64,000 nucleotides of DNA from Dyadobacter frigoris (GTDB lineage Bacteria; Bacteroidota; Bacteroidia; Cytophagales; Spirosomataceae): assembly GCF_005280585.1 (NCBI RefSeq), contig NZ_SZVO01000001.1, positions 744,001 to 808,000 of the forward strand. The letters are read 5' to 3'. A model generated the notes under the pieces. That model was given only the letters and a program-made list of their open reading frames with translations, did no database searches and was not told the DNA's origin. Position 1 is the stretch's first letter. Each line of letters begins with the position of its first letter. The translations under genes and the position numbers were made by a program. This document shows positions 47,550 through 57,700 of this stretch, one piece after another.

Positions 47550-49181
47550 TTAAATACTTTTAGATTCTACATAGAAATTGCGGTCAACAACCAATGTTTT
47601 CTCTCCCTTAGTTTTTAAAGTTTTCCACTCGCCGGTTGGGTAAACAAATTGTTCTTTTGAATCGCCAAGTTTTATTTTGACCGGCATATCAAATCCACTT
47701 ACAACATTTGACCAGCGATATTGTACGCTGTTGTCTTTAAAGGCATATTCCAAAACGGGAATTTTTGTATCTCTTAAATACTGATCAAAAACTTTGCTAA
47801 GATTTCTTCCGGCATGTTTTGAGATATAGCCTTCAATCTGTGCAGTTTCGACTGTTTGATGGTAAAATGTTTTGTTCAGTCCGCGCAAAATCTGTCTCCA
47901 TTTTTCATCATCATTTACAACCTGACGAATCGTATGCAGCAAGTTTCCGCCTTTGTAATACATATCACGGGATCCTGATTCATTCACACCATAAGGTCCG
48001 ATAATTGGAATATCATTGGCAATAATAGCGCGAGTTCCAATGACATAATCAGCCCCGGCTTCTTTGCCGAAGTAATATTCCGTGTAAAGATTTTCCGAGT
48101 AATTTGTAAATCCTTCATGAACCCACATATCAGCTGCGTCTTTGTAAGTAATGTTATTGGCAAACCATTCGTGACCGCTTTCATGAATGATGATGAAATC
48201 CCATTTTAAACCCCAGCCTGTTTTTGACAAATCGCGGCCCAGGTAACCCATTTTATATCCATTTCCGTAGGTTACAGAACTTTGATGTTCCATACCCAGA
48301 TACGGAACTTCAACTAATTTGTATCCATCTTCATAAAAAGGATACGGCCCAAACCAGTGCTCAAAGGCTTTTAACATTTGATTTGCCTGCTTAAACTGGA
48401 TTTTTGCCTTTTCCAGATTTTGAGGTAATACATAAAAGCTTAACGGCAAATCTCCTTTTTCACCTTTGAATGTCTCCGACCAGCTTACATAATTCGCTAC
48501 ATTCATGTTAACGCCATAATTGTTGATCGGATTGATAACAGCCCAGTTGAACGTATGTGTTTCATCATTATTTTCAACCACACTGCGGAGTTTTCCATTT
48601 GAAACATCCGTCAAACCTTTTGGCACCGTAATGCTGACCATCATGCTATCCGGCTCATCATACATATGATCCTTGCAAGGCCACCATACACTGGAACCAA
48701 GTCCCTGGCATGATGTAGAAATAATCGTATTCCCGTTTCCATCAGGCACCCATTGCACGCCACCGTCCCATGGCGGACGTTTTGCCAAACGTGGTTTTCC
48801 TGAATAGAAAACCTCAATCGATTCAGATTTTCCTTTTTCCTGTTTTTTTATCAACGTGATGAAAAATGCATTTCCATCTCTTTTGTAGGTTAATGTCTGG
48901 CCATCCTGTACCACTTTATCAATCTTCAATGGTTCCTGCAAATCAATTTGTATAACCTGATTTGGTTTCAAAACTTTATAATTGACAACGGTACTGCCAG
49001 TAAGTGTGCTGTCTTTTGCATTTGGTTTTACATTCAAATGGTAGTAGGTCAAATCCCACCACGCACGTTCAGGCGTTATGGAGCCACGCAAAGTATCGGC
49101 GTGGGTAAAAACGGTTTGTTTTTGGGCAAAAGTAAAAAACGGACTGACTACCAGACAGAAAGAAATGAGTTTCTTTAACAT
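47550..49181 (-). CDS. Secreted M1 family aminopeptidase
   Basis: The 543-residue protein has a signal peptide (cleavage near FTFAQ). The M1 features are a GAMEN-like YLGMEHQSS (296-302), the zinc motif HESGH at 333-337 and the third ligand Glu356 in WVHEGFTNYSE. It removes N-terminal residues from peptides, in the periplasm or outside. It is downstream of the Kelch gene and the GH144 locus on the same strand. A functional link to glucan use is not evident. Confidence 0.93.
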   Translation of the reverse strand: MLKKLISFCLVVSPFFTFAQKQTVFTHADTLRGSITPERAWWDLTYYHLNVKPNAKDSTLTGSTVVNYKVLKPNQVIQIDLQEPLKIDKVVQDGQTLTYKRDGNAFFITLIKKQEKGKSESIEVFYSGKPRLAKRPPWDGGVQWVPDGNGNTIISTSCQGLGSSVWWPCKDHMYDEPDSMMVSITVPKGLTDVSNGKLRSVVENNDETHTFNWAVINPINNYGVNMNVANYVSWSETFKGEKGDLPLSFYVLPQNLEKAKIQFKQANQMLKAFEHWFGPYPFYEDGYKLVEVPYLGMEHQSSVTYGNGYKMGYLGRDLSKTGWGLKWDFIIIHESGHEWFANNITYKDAADMWVHEGFTNYSENLYTEYYFGKEAGADYVIGTRAIIANDIPIIGPYGVNESGSRDMYYKGGNLLHTIRQVVNDDEKWRQILRGLNKTFYHQTVETAQIEGYISKHAGRNLSKVFDQYLRDTKIPVLEYAFKDNSVQYRWSNVVSGFDMPVKIKLGDSKEQFVYPTGEWKTLKTKGEKTLVVDRNFYVESKSI

Positions 49182-49223
49182 TAATTTTTATGATTTTAAG
49201 AAATAGGTAGGAGCTTTTATTGA

Positions 49224-50204
49224 TCAATTTTCTAAAACTTCCAGCGTGTTTAATTCCGGACCGCCGCCACGATTTCCCGAACCAGCTGCTATATAAACTT
49301 TTTTATGCATGGACACGGCCTGAGTCCCATGTCTGCCTTGAAGCAGGGAAGGATATTTTTCCCACTTTTGGGTGTGCGTGTTAAATGCTTCAACTTCGTT
49401 ATGAGCTTCTACATGTGCATCACTTTCTCCTCCGATAAACAAAACCTTGTGTCCCAAAACTACCGTGGTATTTCCGGCACGTTTGGTTGGAATATTATTG
49501 GAGGGATCTAATGTTTCCCATTTGCTGGTTTTAAAATCATATACATCCACTTCGGCAATTGTGGTATTAAGTACCTGGTTAATTCTTGCGGTGGAAAGTC
49601 GTCCGCCTGCTACATAAAGTTTGTTATCAACAACGGCGACCTGTATATGATCGCGTTTTCTTGGCGCTTCGGCCAGTTGTTTCCATGTATTTGTCGCAGG
49701 ATCAAATTCATCAAACCAGGCAACCTGTCCGTCCCAGTGACCGTCCTGAATACCACAGATCACATAGATCTTATCATTCAAAACAAAAGCGCCAGCTGCG
49801 CCGCGTCGTCTGTTTTCAGGGATTTCCGGACCCTTGCGCCATTGATTTTTGACGGGGTTGAAAATATAAATATTAGGAATTGGAGTTTCATGAGGATATC
49901 CGCCAGTAAATGCCCCAACAACATACACTTCTCCATGAAAAGAAATTGCCTGAAAATGACTCATTTCAATAGGAGTCTGGCTTAGGCTAACCCAGGTATT
50001 TTTTTTCGGGTCATATTCATCTACGGATTTAATTTCGCGGCCGCCAACCAGATAAAGTTTTCCGTTAGCTTCGGCCATAGCATTTTCCAGTCTTTTGACA
50101 GGAAGATTTTCCGGCTCGACAGCCTTCCACATTTGTGCTGAAACCGGGAGGGCCAATGTATTAATGGCTGCAAAAAGTATTACAATTCTGTGAAGTATGT
50201 TCAT
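49224..50204 (-). CDS. Secreted Kelch-repeat beta-propeller protein
   Basis: The 326-residue protein has a signal peptide (cleavage near PVSAQ). About six Kelch blades fill it, each with a glycine pair and spaced Tyr/Trp (KLYLVGG, EVYVVGA, KIYVICG, KLYVAGG, KVLFIGG, KVYIAAG). No catalytic copper-radical residues of galactose oxidase were recognised. It may be a ligand-binding propeller or a mutarotase/epimerase-like protein; sialic-acid mutarotases have this fold, but no such context exists here. It lies downstream of the two GH144 genes. Confidence 0.85.
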   Translation of the reverse strand: MNILHRIVILFAAINTLALPVSAQMWKAVEPENLPVKRLENAMAEANGKLYLVGGREIKSVDEYDPKKNTWVSLSQTPIEMSHFQAISFHGEVYVVGAFTGGYPHETPIPNIYIFNPVKNQWRKGPEIPENRRRGAAGAFVLNDKIYVICGIQDGHWDGQVAWFDEFDPATNTWKQLAEAPRKRDHIQVAVVDNKLYVAGGRLSTARINQVLNTTIAEVDVYDFKTSKWETLDPSNNIPTKRAGNTTVVLGHKVLFIGGESDAHVEAHNEVEAFNTHTQKWEKYPSLLQGRHGTQAVSMHKKVYIAAGSGNRGGGPELNTLEVLEN

Positions 50205-50226
50205 GATAAATTGTATCTGGTATGGA

Positions 50227-50257
50227 AGCGTTCATGAAATTTAATTTCATGAACGCT
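50227..50257. repeat. Perfect 15-bp palindromic arms with a single-base centre
   Basis: AGCGTTCATGAAATT (50227-50241) and AATTTCATGAACGCT (50243-50257) are exact reverse complements. It lies between the Kelch start and the GH144 stop. No T-run follows on the minus strand, so an operator or dispersed palindrome is as likely as a terminator. Confidence 0.65.
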
Positions 50258-50345
50258 GTTAAATGCCATCAAGGTACAATTTATTTTATTATTTCGAAAA
50301 GCCGTCAGTGGCTTATAATTCTTGTGAATTTTGGCAAATGACTGG

Positions 50346-51719
50346 TTAATTTGCGCTGATTGTTTTCAAAGCCGGACTTTCAAAATTTAGTTTTTTCAAT
50401 CCGTTCTGAACATCCGGGTTACTCATGAATAATTTCCATAATAATCCTGTCCGGTAGTTTTCAATCATGACAATGATCGGTCCCTGATCAATTGCCAGAT
50501 GTGACTTTGCATACCAGTTTTGTGATTCATTAAAGGCATCGGTAAATCCATATTCACTCCAAATCTTATCACCCAAATCATCGTAAAAGTGTCTCAACGC
50601 TTTCATCGATTGTTGTGGCGCATAAGGGAAAGAAGATAATGCGGCGGTAGGTGTGATGGTTCCGAAATCATTTGTTGGTGAAAATGCATTGTATCCATCA
50701 TAGGTATCACTTGCGGTTAATCCCCAGCTGTTTTCACCGTAACCTTTAAATTTACCGGGATTGGCAACGCAATGTTTGTAGTTAATCATTGTGTGATTCA
50801 CATTTTGCTCCCAATAATCTGCATACTGATCTTTTAGTTTACGTGGGTCCAATCCTAAGAATGAATAATGTGCAAAAAACAACGGACCACCAAAATCAAA
50901 ACCCAACGGCAGTTTCACACCATAAAATTCTTTGCCATTTTTGAAATGGTCACTTTGCGCCCAACATTTATTGTAAACCTGCGCTGTAATTGGATACCGT
51001 GGCGACGATGCTGCCATAATGTAAGTGATCAGCGTTTCATTATATCCACGCAATTCGAAATTCATGGCCCAGCCATTATTCGGGCTCCAATGCCAGAATA
51101 GCTGATCCGGGTTTCCTCTTGTGTACCAATCCCATTCTGCCTCTTCCCAAATTCCGGAAATGCGGTTTCTTAAATCTCTTTCGGTATCATTCTCTCCTTT
51201 GAAATACTGTTTTGCACAAATTAATCCCTGAAACAAAAATGACGATTCTACCAGATCCCCACCGTCATCTTTTCGTCCAAATGGAATAATTTTACCAGTT
51301 CCGCCATTTAGCCAATGTGGAAAAATTCCATGATAATGATCCGCTTTGGAAAGAAATTTGACCATTTTCAAAAGTCTTTTTGAAACGGAATCTCTCGGCA
51401 CCCAGCCACGTTCCGCAGCTACGATCATTGCCATAATACCAAATCCGGTACCGCCTGTGGTAACCACTTCGTCGCCATAATCGAAAGCAACGTTGCTTCT
51501 TTCTCGCGACATACCACTTACAGGGTGACCGAATTCCCAGAAATAGCGGAAAGTTTGTTTTTGTACCAATTCAAGTAAAGCAGTATCGGATAAATTTTTT
51601 GGACGATTTGCAGGATTAAAAACTGTCGGAACGGCTGCTGTTTTCTTTTTTTGAGCAATACTGTTTTCGGATACAAGCAGACTGCATATAATACTTAATG
51701 ATAAGAGTAATGATTTCAT
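50346..51719 (-). CDS. GH144-type beta-1,2-glucanase, copy 1
   Basis: The 457-residue protein has a Sec signal (cleavage near NSIAQ) and no lipobox. The glucoamylase-like (alpha/alpha)6 domain is recognised by QTFRYFWEFGHPVSGMSRER, VVTTGGTGFGIMAMIVAAERG, FPHWLNGGTGKIIPFGRKDDGG, DLVESSFLFQGLI, WHWSPNNGWAMNFELRGYNE, GYGENSWGLTASDTYDGYNA and AIDQGPIIVMIENYRTGL. GH144 contains endo-beta-1,2-glucanases and an exo-acting sophorose-releasing enzyme. Being soluble, this copy likely acts in the periplasm. The exact mode is not readable from sequence. Confidence 0.88.
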   Translation of the reverse strand: MKSLLLSLSIICSLLVSENSIAQKKKTAAVPTVFNPANRPKNLSDTALLELVQKQTFRYFWEFGHPVSGMSRERSNVAFDYGDEVVTTGGTGFGIMAMIVAAERGWVPRDSVSKRLLKMVKFLSKADHYHGIFPHWLNGGTGKIIPFGRKDDGGDLVESSFLFQGLICAKQYFKGENDTERDLRNRISGIWEEAEWDWYTRGNPDQLFWHWSPNNGWAMNFELRGYNETLITYIMAASSPRYPITAQVYNKCWAQSDHFKNGKEFYGVKLPLGFDFGGPLFFAHYSFLGLDPRKLKDQYADYWEQNVNHTMINYKHCVANPGKFKGYGENSWGLTASDTYDGYNAFSPTNDFGTITPTAALSSFPYAPQQSMKALRHFYDDLGDKIWSEYGFTDAFNESQNWYAKSHLAIDQGPIIVMIENYRTGLLWKLFMSNPDVQNGLKKLNFESPALKTISAN

Positions 51720-51779
51720 GTTAATTAATTCTTTTGTTGAGGACGTGAATAGTTACTAACTCGACTTTTCGTTAGTCGA

Positions 51780-53132
51780 TTATAAATTCGGACTCTGGAA
51801 TCCCAGGTTTTTCATTCCTGTTTTTATTTCCGGTGAGCTCATGAATAATTTCCATGGCAAGCCGCTACGGTGGTTTTCAATCATAATGATGATCGGTCCC
51901 TGGTCAATGGCTAAGTATGAATTCGCATACCAAGTTGTCTGTAAAGAAAACGAATCGTAAAATCCATAGTCTCCCCAAAGCCTATTACCCAGTTTGTAAT
52001 AGAAAAATTTTAAAGCTTTCATCGATTCTATTGGCGTGTATGGAAAAGCCGATAAAGCCGCGGTAGGGGCGATCACGCCTTTGTCGCTTGTGGGAGAATT
52101 GGCATTGTATCCATCCTGAATATCGCTGGCCGTTAATCCCCAGCAGAGTTCACTATATCCGTTATATTTTAGAGGATTGGTCTTGCAGTAATTGTAATTG
52201 ATTAATGTGTGATTCTGATTTTGTGTCAGATAATTTGTGTATTGGTCCGTAAGATTGGTTGGATTAATACCCAGAAAGGAATATTGAGAGAAAAATAATG
52301 GGCCGCCATAAGCACTTCCCAAGGGTAATGTTATTCCATAATAACTGTTACCATTTTTAAACGAACCGTTTCCCGTCCAGCCATTTTCATAAACACTATT
52401 TGGAATAGCATGTGTTGGTGAAGATGCTGCCAGTGCATAAGTGATAAGACATTCATTCCAGCCTTTAATTGGCAAATTCATATCCCAGTTATAATTTGGG
52501 CTCCAATGCCAATAAAGTACGTTTTCATTATTTTTCCTGAACCAGTCCCATTCTACACCATTCCAAATGGTATTAATATCATTTCTTAAAGCGGTTTCGA
52601 TAGCGTCGTTTCCATTAAAATATTGTCGTGCCGTTAACAATCCCTGAATTAAATAAGAAGTTTCAACAAGATCCGCGCCGTCATCTTTTGCGCTAAATGG
52701 AACTGCCGCTCCGGTTGCTCCATTAATCCAGTGTGGAAATGCGCCGTGAAATTTTAGTGTATTGGTTTTTAGAAATGCGACAATTTTCTGCATTCTTTCC
52801 AATCCCTGGCCTCTGGTTATAAATTCCCTTTCAATAGCAATCGGAATGGTCATGATACCAAAACCGCTGCCGCCTGATGTAACGACATCGCCAGATGTAT
52901 TTCTTTCTCTCGCCAAGCCGCTAACCGGATGTCCAAAATCCCAGAAATATTTGAAGGTTTGCTTTTGTACCAATGTCAAAAGTGCATCATCTGAGATAAT
53001 AGGGAATTTGTTTGTCGAGTCAATCTGAAAAGTTACCGGTGTAATAATTTCCGGTTGCTTTACATCATCACTTTTACACCCAAATGCAAAAACAATAAGA
53101 AGTAAAAGGACTATTTGAAAACAATTTTTCAC
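51780..53132 (-). CDS. GH144-type beta-1,2-glucanase, copy 2 (lipoprotein)
   Basis: The GTG at 53132 gives 451 residues with a clean lipoprotein signal (MKNCFQIVLLL, acylated Cys19). A longer frame starts at a GTG within the SusD terminator and is rejected. The same family blocks are present: QTFKYFWDFGHPVSGLARER, VVTSGGSGFGIMTIPIAIERE, FPHWINGATGAAVPFSAKDDGA, YWHWSPNYNWDMNLPIKGWNE and AIDQGPIIIMIENHRSGL. The lipid anchor suggests surface or outer-membrane location, so it may cut the polymer while copy 1 works inside. It is a diverged tandem paralogue, 60 bp upstream of copy 1. Confidence 0.87.
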   Translation of the reverse strand: MKNCFQIVLLLLIVFAFGCKSDDVKQPEIITPVTFQIDSTNKFPIISDDALLTLVQKQTFKYFWDFGHPVSGLARERNTSGDVVTSGGSGFGIMTIPIAIEREFITRGQGLERMQKIVAFLKTNTLKFHGAFPHWINGATGAAVPFSAKDDGADLVETSYLIQGLLTARQYFNGNDAIETALRNDINTIWNGVEWDWFRKNNENVLYWHWSPNYNWDMNLPIKGWNECLITYALAASSPTHAIPNSVYENGWTGNGSFKNGNSYYGITLPLGSAYGGPLFFSQYSFLGINPTNLTDQYTNYLTQNQNHTLINYNYCKTNPLKYNGYSELCWGLTASDIQDGYNANSPTSDKGVIAPTAALSAFPYTPIESMKALKFFYYKLGNRLWGDYGFYDSFSLQTTWYANSYLAIDQGPIIIMIENHRSGLPWKLFMSSPEIKTGMKNLGFQSPNL

Positions 53133-53185
53133 CGTATGGCTGTTAGTAGGAATTAGGAAGAAATTTTCCCTTTGGAAGAAAAAAG

Positions 53186-53251
53186 AAAACACCGGTCCGA
53201 AGTTTTAATAATCAGAATCCTGATTTGTTAGCACTTTCAGACCGGTGTTTT
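53186..53251 (-). terminator. Structured terminator of the GH144-locus SusD
   Basis: AAAACACCGGTC (53186-53197) pairs with GACCGGTGTTTT (53240-53251), continued inward by CGAAGT/ACTTTC and closed by a small ATCAG/CTGAT hairpin. The minus strand ends in a T-run. Some read-through into the GH144 genes is possible. Confidence 0.75.
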
Positions 53252-53267
53252 TTAGAAATCTTATGGG

Positions 53268-54761
53268 TTAATATCCTGAATTTTGTGTCAATACACCACC
53301 GCTCAAATCAATTTCAGTTTGAGGAATTGGCCATACTTCATTTTTACCTGCAATCCATCCTTTTGGTCCAAAAACAGTCGTCCCTCTTCCCTGGCGGATC
53401 ACATCAAAATAACGGTCAAATTCCATAGCCAATTCAACCTGACGTTCGTGCCAGATAGCGGTTCTCAAAGCAACTTGTTCCGTTGTGGTAACTTTTGGCA
53501 AGATCGTAGCACTTGTGCCTCTTGCTCTTGCACGAACAATTTCCAAAGAAGCTAATGCTTCCGTTGATTTTCCCAATTCATTAGCTGCTTCTGCGTTCAT
53601 CAGCAAAACATCAGCATAACGGATCACACGTACATTTTGCTGCGCACCTTCATTAAATCCTGAGACATAAAGGCTGAAAGGCACGTAAGATTTTTGATTG
53701 TACATGGGATTGTCACCAACGGTTGGAATGAAATCACCTTCAGGCGTTGTTTCACCACGGAAAATAATCGTTGCATCTCTCCTTGGATCTCCCGTTTCGT
53801 ATGCATCGGCCAGTGCCTGCGTTGGAACATTAAAACCCCAGCCGCCGCCTACAACACCTCTTACACCCTGAACCTGTGAATATTGAGAATTAGACGCATC
53901 GGCATTTTCAAGTACAAGCGCATTTTGTATTTCAAAAACGGATTCCGTGGAATTTTCGTTGATAATTCTAAATAACTGCTCATAATTGGCAACCAGTTTA
54001 TATTGACCTAAACCAATAACCTGTGTAGTCAAGTCATACACTTGCTGCCATTTTTTCTCATACATCGATACTTTTGCATGTAAAGACAAAGCGGCTCCTT
54101 TTGTAACACGACCTAAATCGGCAGTTCCGTAGCTCGTTGGTAACACAGCTTCTGCTTCTGTTAAATCTTTTTCAATAGCTGTATAAATTTCTGCTTTTGC
54201 AGTTTTAGCAATGTTGTATTCTGCTGTTCCGGCAGGCACTTTCAGTCTTAAAGGAACGTCACCAAAAGCACGTACCAATCTGAAATAAGAATACGCACGG
54301 ATGAATTTTGCTTCCGCCAGATATCTGTCTTTCAGCGCAGCAGTCATCGTGATCGCTGGGATATTATCTAAAACCTGATTGGCATAGTTAATATTTTTAT
54401 ACTGAGCAGACCAGAATGCACCTAGCTGTCCATCCGTAGAACCAACTGAAAAGTTGTCATAGGTATTCAAAAAAGTTGCATCCGACGCAGAGCTTCCTTT
54501 TTCTGTTTCATCAGAACCTAAGCTTTCAACGGCAACTGATCCAAAAGCGATGTTGTCGAAACTGCGCAAATTTGCATACATGGCATTAACAGCCTTGGTT
54601 GCATCGCTTTCATTTACCCAGAAAACATCACCAGCCTGCTTGCCTTGCGGATCGGTATCCAGGAAGCTGTCCTGACATGCTACCGGAAAAAGCAACATGG
54701 AAGTAAGTCCGGCGTAAAGCCCAATCCGTTTAAAATTTGTTTTAAAATCTATATTGTTCAT
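53268..54761 (-). CDS. SusD/RagB outer-membrane lipoprotein of the GH144 locus
   Basis: The 497-residue protein has a lipoprotein signal with lipobox PVAC (Cys29), then QDSFLDTDPQGKQAGDVFW. The family core is YLAEAKFIRAYSYFRLVRAFGDVPL, with VIRYADVLLMNAEAANELG and a C-terminal WPIPQTEIDLSGGVLTQNSGY. It is the surface binding partner of the SusC 12 bp upstream. The GH144 neighbours point to beta-1,2-glucan or sophoro-oligosaccharides as ligand, which is inferred. Confidence 0.95.
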   Translation of the reverse strand: MNNIDFKTNFKRIGLYAGLTSMLLFPVACQDSFLDTDPQGKQAGDVFWVNESDATKAVNAMYANLRSFDNIAFGSVAVESLGSDETEKGSSASDATFLNTYDNFSVGSTDGQLGAFWSAQYKNINYANQVLDNIPAITMTAALKDRYLAEAKFIRAYSYFRLVRAFGDVPLRLKVPAGTAEYNIAKTAKAEIYTAIEKDLTEAEAVLPTSYGTADLGRVTKGAALSLHAKVSMYEKKWQQVYDLTTQVIGLGQYKLVANYEQLFRIINENSTESVFEIQNALVLENADASNSQYSQVQGVRGVVGGGWGFNVPTQALADAYETGDPRRDATIIFRGETTPEGDFIPTVGDNPMYNQKSYVPFSLYVSGFNEGAQQNVRVIRYADVLLMNAEAANELGKSTEALASLEIVRARARGTSATILPKVTTTEQVALRTAIWHERQVELAMEFDRYFDVIRQGRGTTVFGPKGWIAGKNEVWPIPQTEIDLSGGVLTQNSGY

Positions 54762-54773
54762 AGTCGTGAAATC

Positions 54774-57700
54774 TTAGAAAGTAATATTTACTCCAAAATT
54801 GTAAGTTGCAGACAACGGATAAACGTTGGCATCAATTCCAGCCGTTGTTGGTTTATTGTCAGTTGCTCTAACTTCTGGCGAAAGTCCTTTGTATTTGAAA
54901 AAGTTAAGTGCATTCTGCGCGTTTGCATAAACTCTTAGTTTTTTCAACTTCAAACGTTCTGTAATTTTTGTCGGCAGGGTAAATCCTAACTGCGCATTTC
55001 TAACCCGGAAATAACTTCCGCTTTGTACAAAGAATGAGTTGGGAAGATAATTGCTACCGCCTCCGATATTTGTAGAAGGGTACGTATTTGAAGTCCCTTC
55101 TCCGTGCCAGCGGTTTTCGTAAAAATCTTTTGTGAAATTTTCATTTCCATAACGCCAGCCCAGATTTGCATTGTAAATATCAATTTTAGCAACACCCTGG
55201 AAATCCAGTGTTAAATCAAGCCATTTATAGTTCCAGGTTGTATTGATACCGTAAGTGTATTTTGGGTTTGGGTTACCAATTACCTGTCTGTCCAAGCCGG
55301 TAATAGTACCGTCAGGCGTTCCATTAGTTCCGCTGATATCGCGGTATTTGAAATCACCTGGTTTAGCTGTTTTCTGAGCTGATTTATCAATTTCTGCCTG
55401 GTTTTGGAAAATACCGTCTACAATATATCCGTAGAATGAACCGATAGGATCACCAACGCGGGTTCTTGTAGCCAATGCACCACCTGTAAGTCCTACACCA
55501 CCAGCGTAAATCGGGTTAGCACCTGTGGATACCGACAAAACTTTATTGGTATTCATACTACCATTAATCCCAATGCTGTATGACAAATCTTTGCCAATTT
55601 CGTCTCTCCAGCTGATCGACGCTTCAAATCCTTTATTTTGGAAATCAGCCTGGTTTCCAAGGATACTACCGGACTGAGTTCCGATAGAAGCTAAAACAGG
55701 AATATCAAAAATGGCTCTTTCTGTTTTCTTGGTATAGTAGTCCAGTTCAATTGAAAGACGATTTTTCATCATCGATGCTTCTAAACCGATATCCGTACCT
55801 ACACCGCGTTCCCAGTAAGTAACCGGCGGAATAATAGAGTTGATACTTGCACCTGTGTTTACAGTACCGCCATAAATTGCAGCAAGAGATCCACCCGTTG
55901 CAACCGTTAAAGTGGATAGGTTTGAAGGAACGGAAGCATTTCCGATTTTACCCCAGCTACCGCGAAGTTTTAGGTTGTCAAATACTTTCTGGTCTTTCAG
56001 GAAAGGCTCATTGCTGATAACCCAGCCCGCACCCACAGAAGGGAAATAACCCCAGCCATTTCCACCTTGGTAAAATTTGGATGAACCATCTGCTCTTAAC
56101 GATGCATTGATCAGATAACGGTCAGAAAACGAATAATTAACACGACCAAAATAAGATGAATAGGTTGCTAAATCACCCTCATCTGTTACGCTTCTGGTAT
56201 CAGCATCTCCCAAAGCAAGATACAAGTCACCTTCACTTTTGTAAGGAACATCACGTGCAGTAGCGGTAAGCTGATAAGACTGATCGTGCTGAGCCGATTG
56301 ACCAAGAAGTGCAGTGAAACTGTGTTTACCGATTTCTTTGGTATAAGTCAGTGTATTTTCAAAAATCCAATAACGTGCTTGCGGGCGAACAAATTTTAGT
56401 AAACTGTTGGTATTACGTTGTGCTAAGGTCGCCGCATAAACTGGTGTGTAAGTTCTTGTTTCATCTTGTCCATAACGTCCACCCAGACTGGTACGGAACT
56501 TGAAGTCTTTCAAAAACGACAATTCGGCATACGCATTCGCTGTCAATAATGTCTTCTTCGTAACCTGGTTGAAAACATCAACCGTTACCTGTGGGTTAAA
56601 ACTAACTGCGTCTCCCAGAAATAATTTGGAAGGATCTCCGTATGAGCCATCCGCATTATAAACCGGGACAACCGGAGCTGCGGCGTACAATTGACGGAAA
56701 ATTCCGCCTGCTTCGTCATTCGATTTACTGAATGCACCTGTTGCAGTATATCCGACTTTCAGGTTTTTAGATATCTGGAAATCGTTTTGGAAACGGGCAG
56801 TGTAACGTTTGAAATTATTTCTGTCAACAATACCATCTTGTTTCAGAAAACCAAGAGAAAGACCATAAGTTGATTTTTCACCACCGCCGCTGACAGAGAT
56901 CTGATGGTTTGTAATGAATGCATCGCGAAGGATTTGTTTGTACCAATCCGTTCCTTCTCCATATTGGGATGGGTCCAGAAGTTGTTTTCCTCCGTTGATA
57001 GCGCTCAGCTCATTGATCATGGTAGAATACTGATTCGCATTAGCCATTTTAATCTGGTTGGTCACTTTCTGAACACCCACATAACCATTGTAATCAACAA
57101 TCGCTTTTCCTGATTTTCCTTTTTTAGTAGTAATCAACACAACACCATTTGCTGCACGCACACCATAAATCGACTGGCTTGAAGCATCTTTCAGGATGTT
57201 CATGCTCTCAATATCATTGGAGTTAAGAAAGCTGATATCGTCAAACCAAACTCCGTCGACCACATAAAGCGGGTTAGGACTACCATAAGCAGTGCCGACA
57301 CCGCGGATACGAATCTGAGGTGCTTCACCTGGTTTTCCTGAATTGTTGATTTGAACACCGGCTACTTTTCCTTGTAAACCACTGACAGGGTTAATCGAAG
57401 ATTGTTTTGAAATCTCACTGCCTTTTATGGAAACCACAGAACCTGTTATGTCAAGTTTCTTTTGTGTTCCGTAACCTACAATGACAACCTCATTCAATGC
57501 ACGTGCATCTTCCAATAGCGAAACGTTAATTACGGAATTGGAACCTACGGTGATTTCCTGAGGTGTCATTCCGATCATGGAAACGACCAGGATTGATGTA
57601 GTAGACGGAACGTTAATGGTGAAATTTCCGTCAATATCGGTTGGCACTCCTGTTGTGCTTCCTTTTATCAAAACGCTCGCACCAGGAAGTGCGGAGCCAT

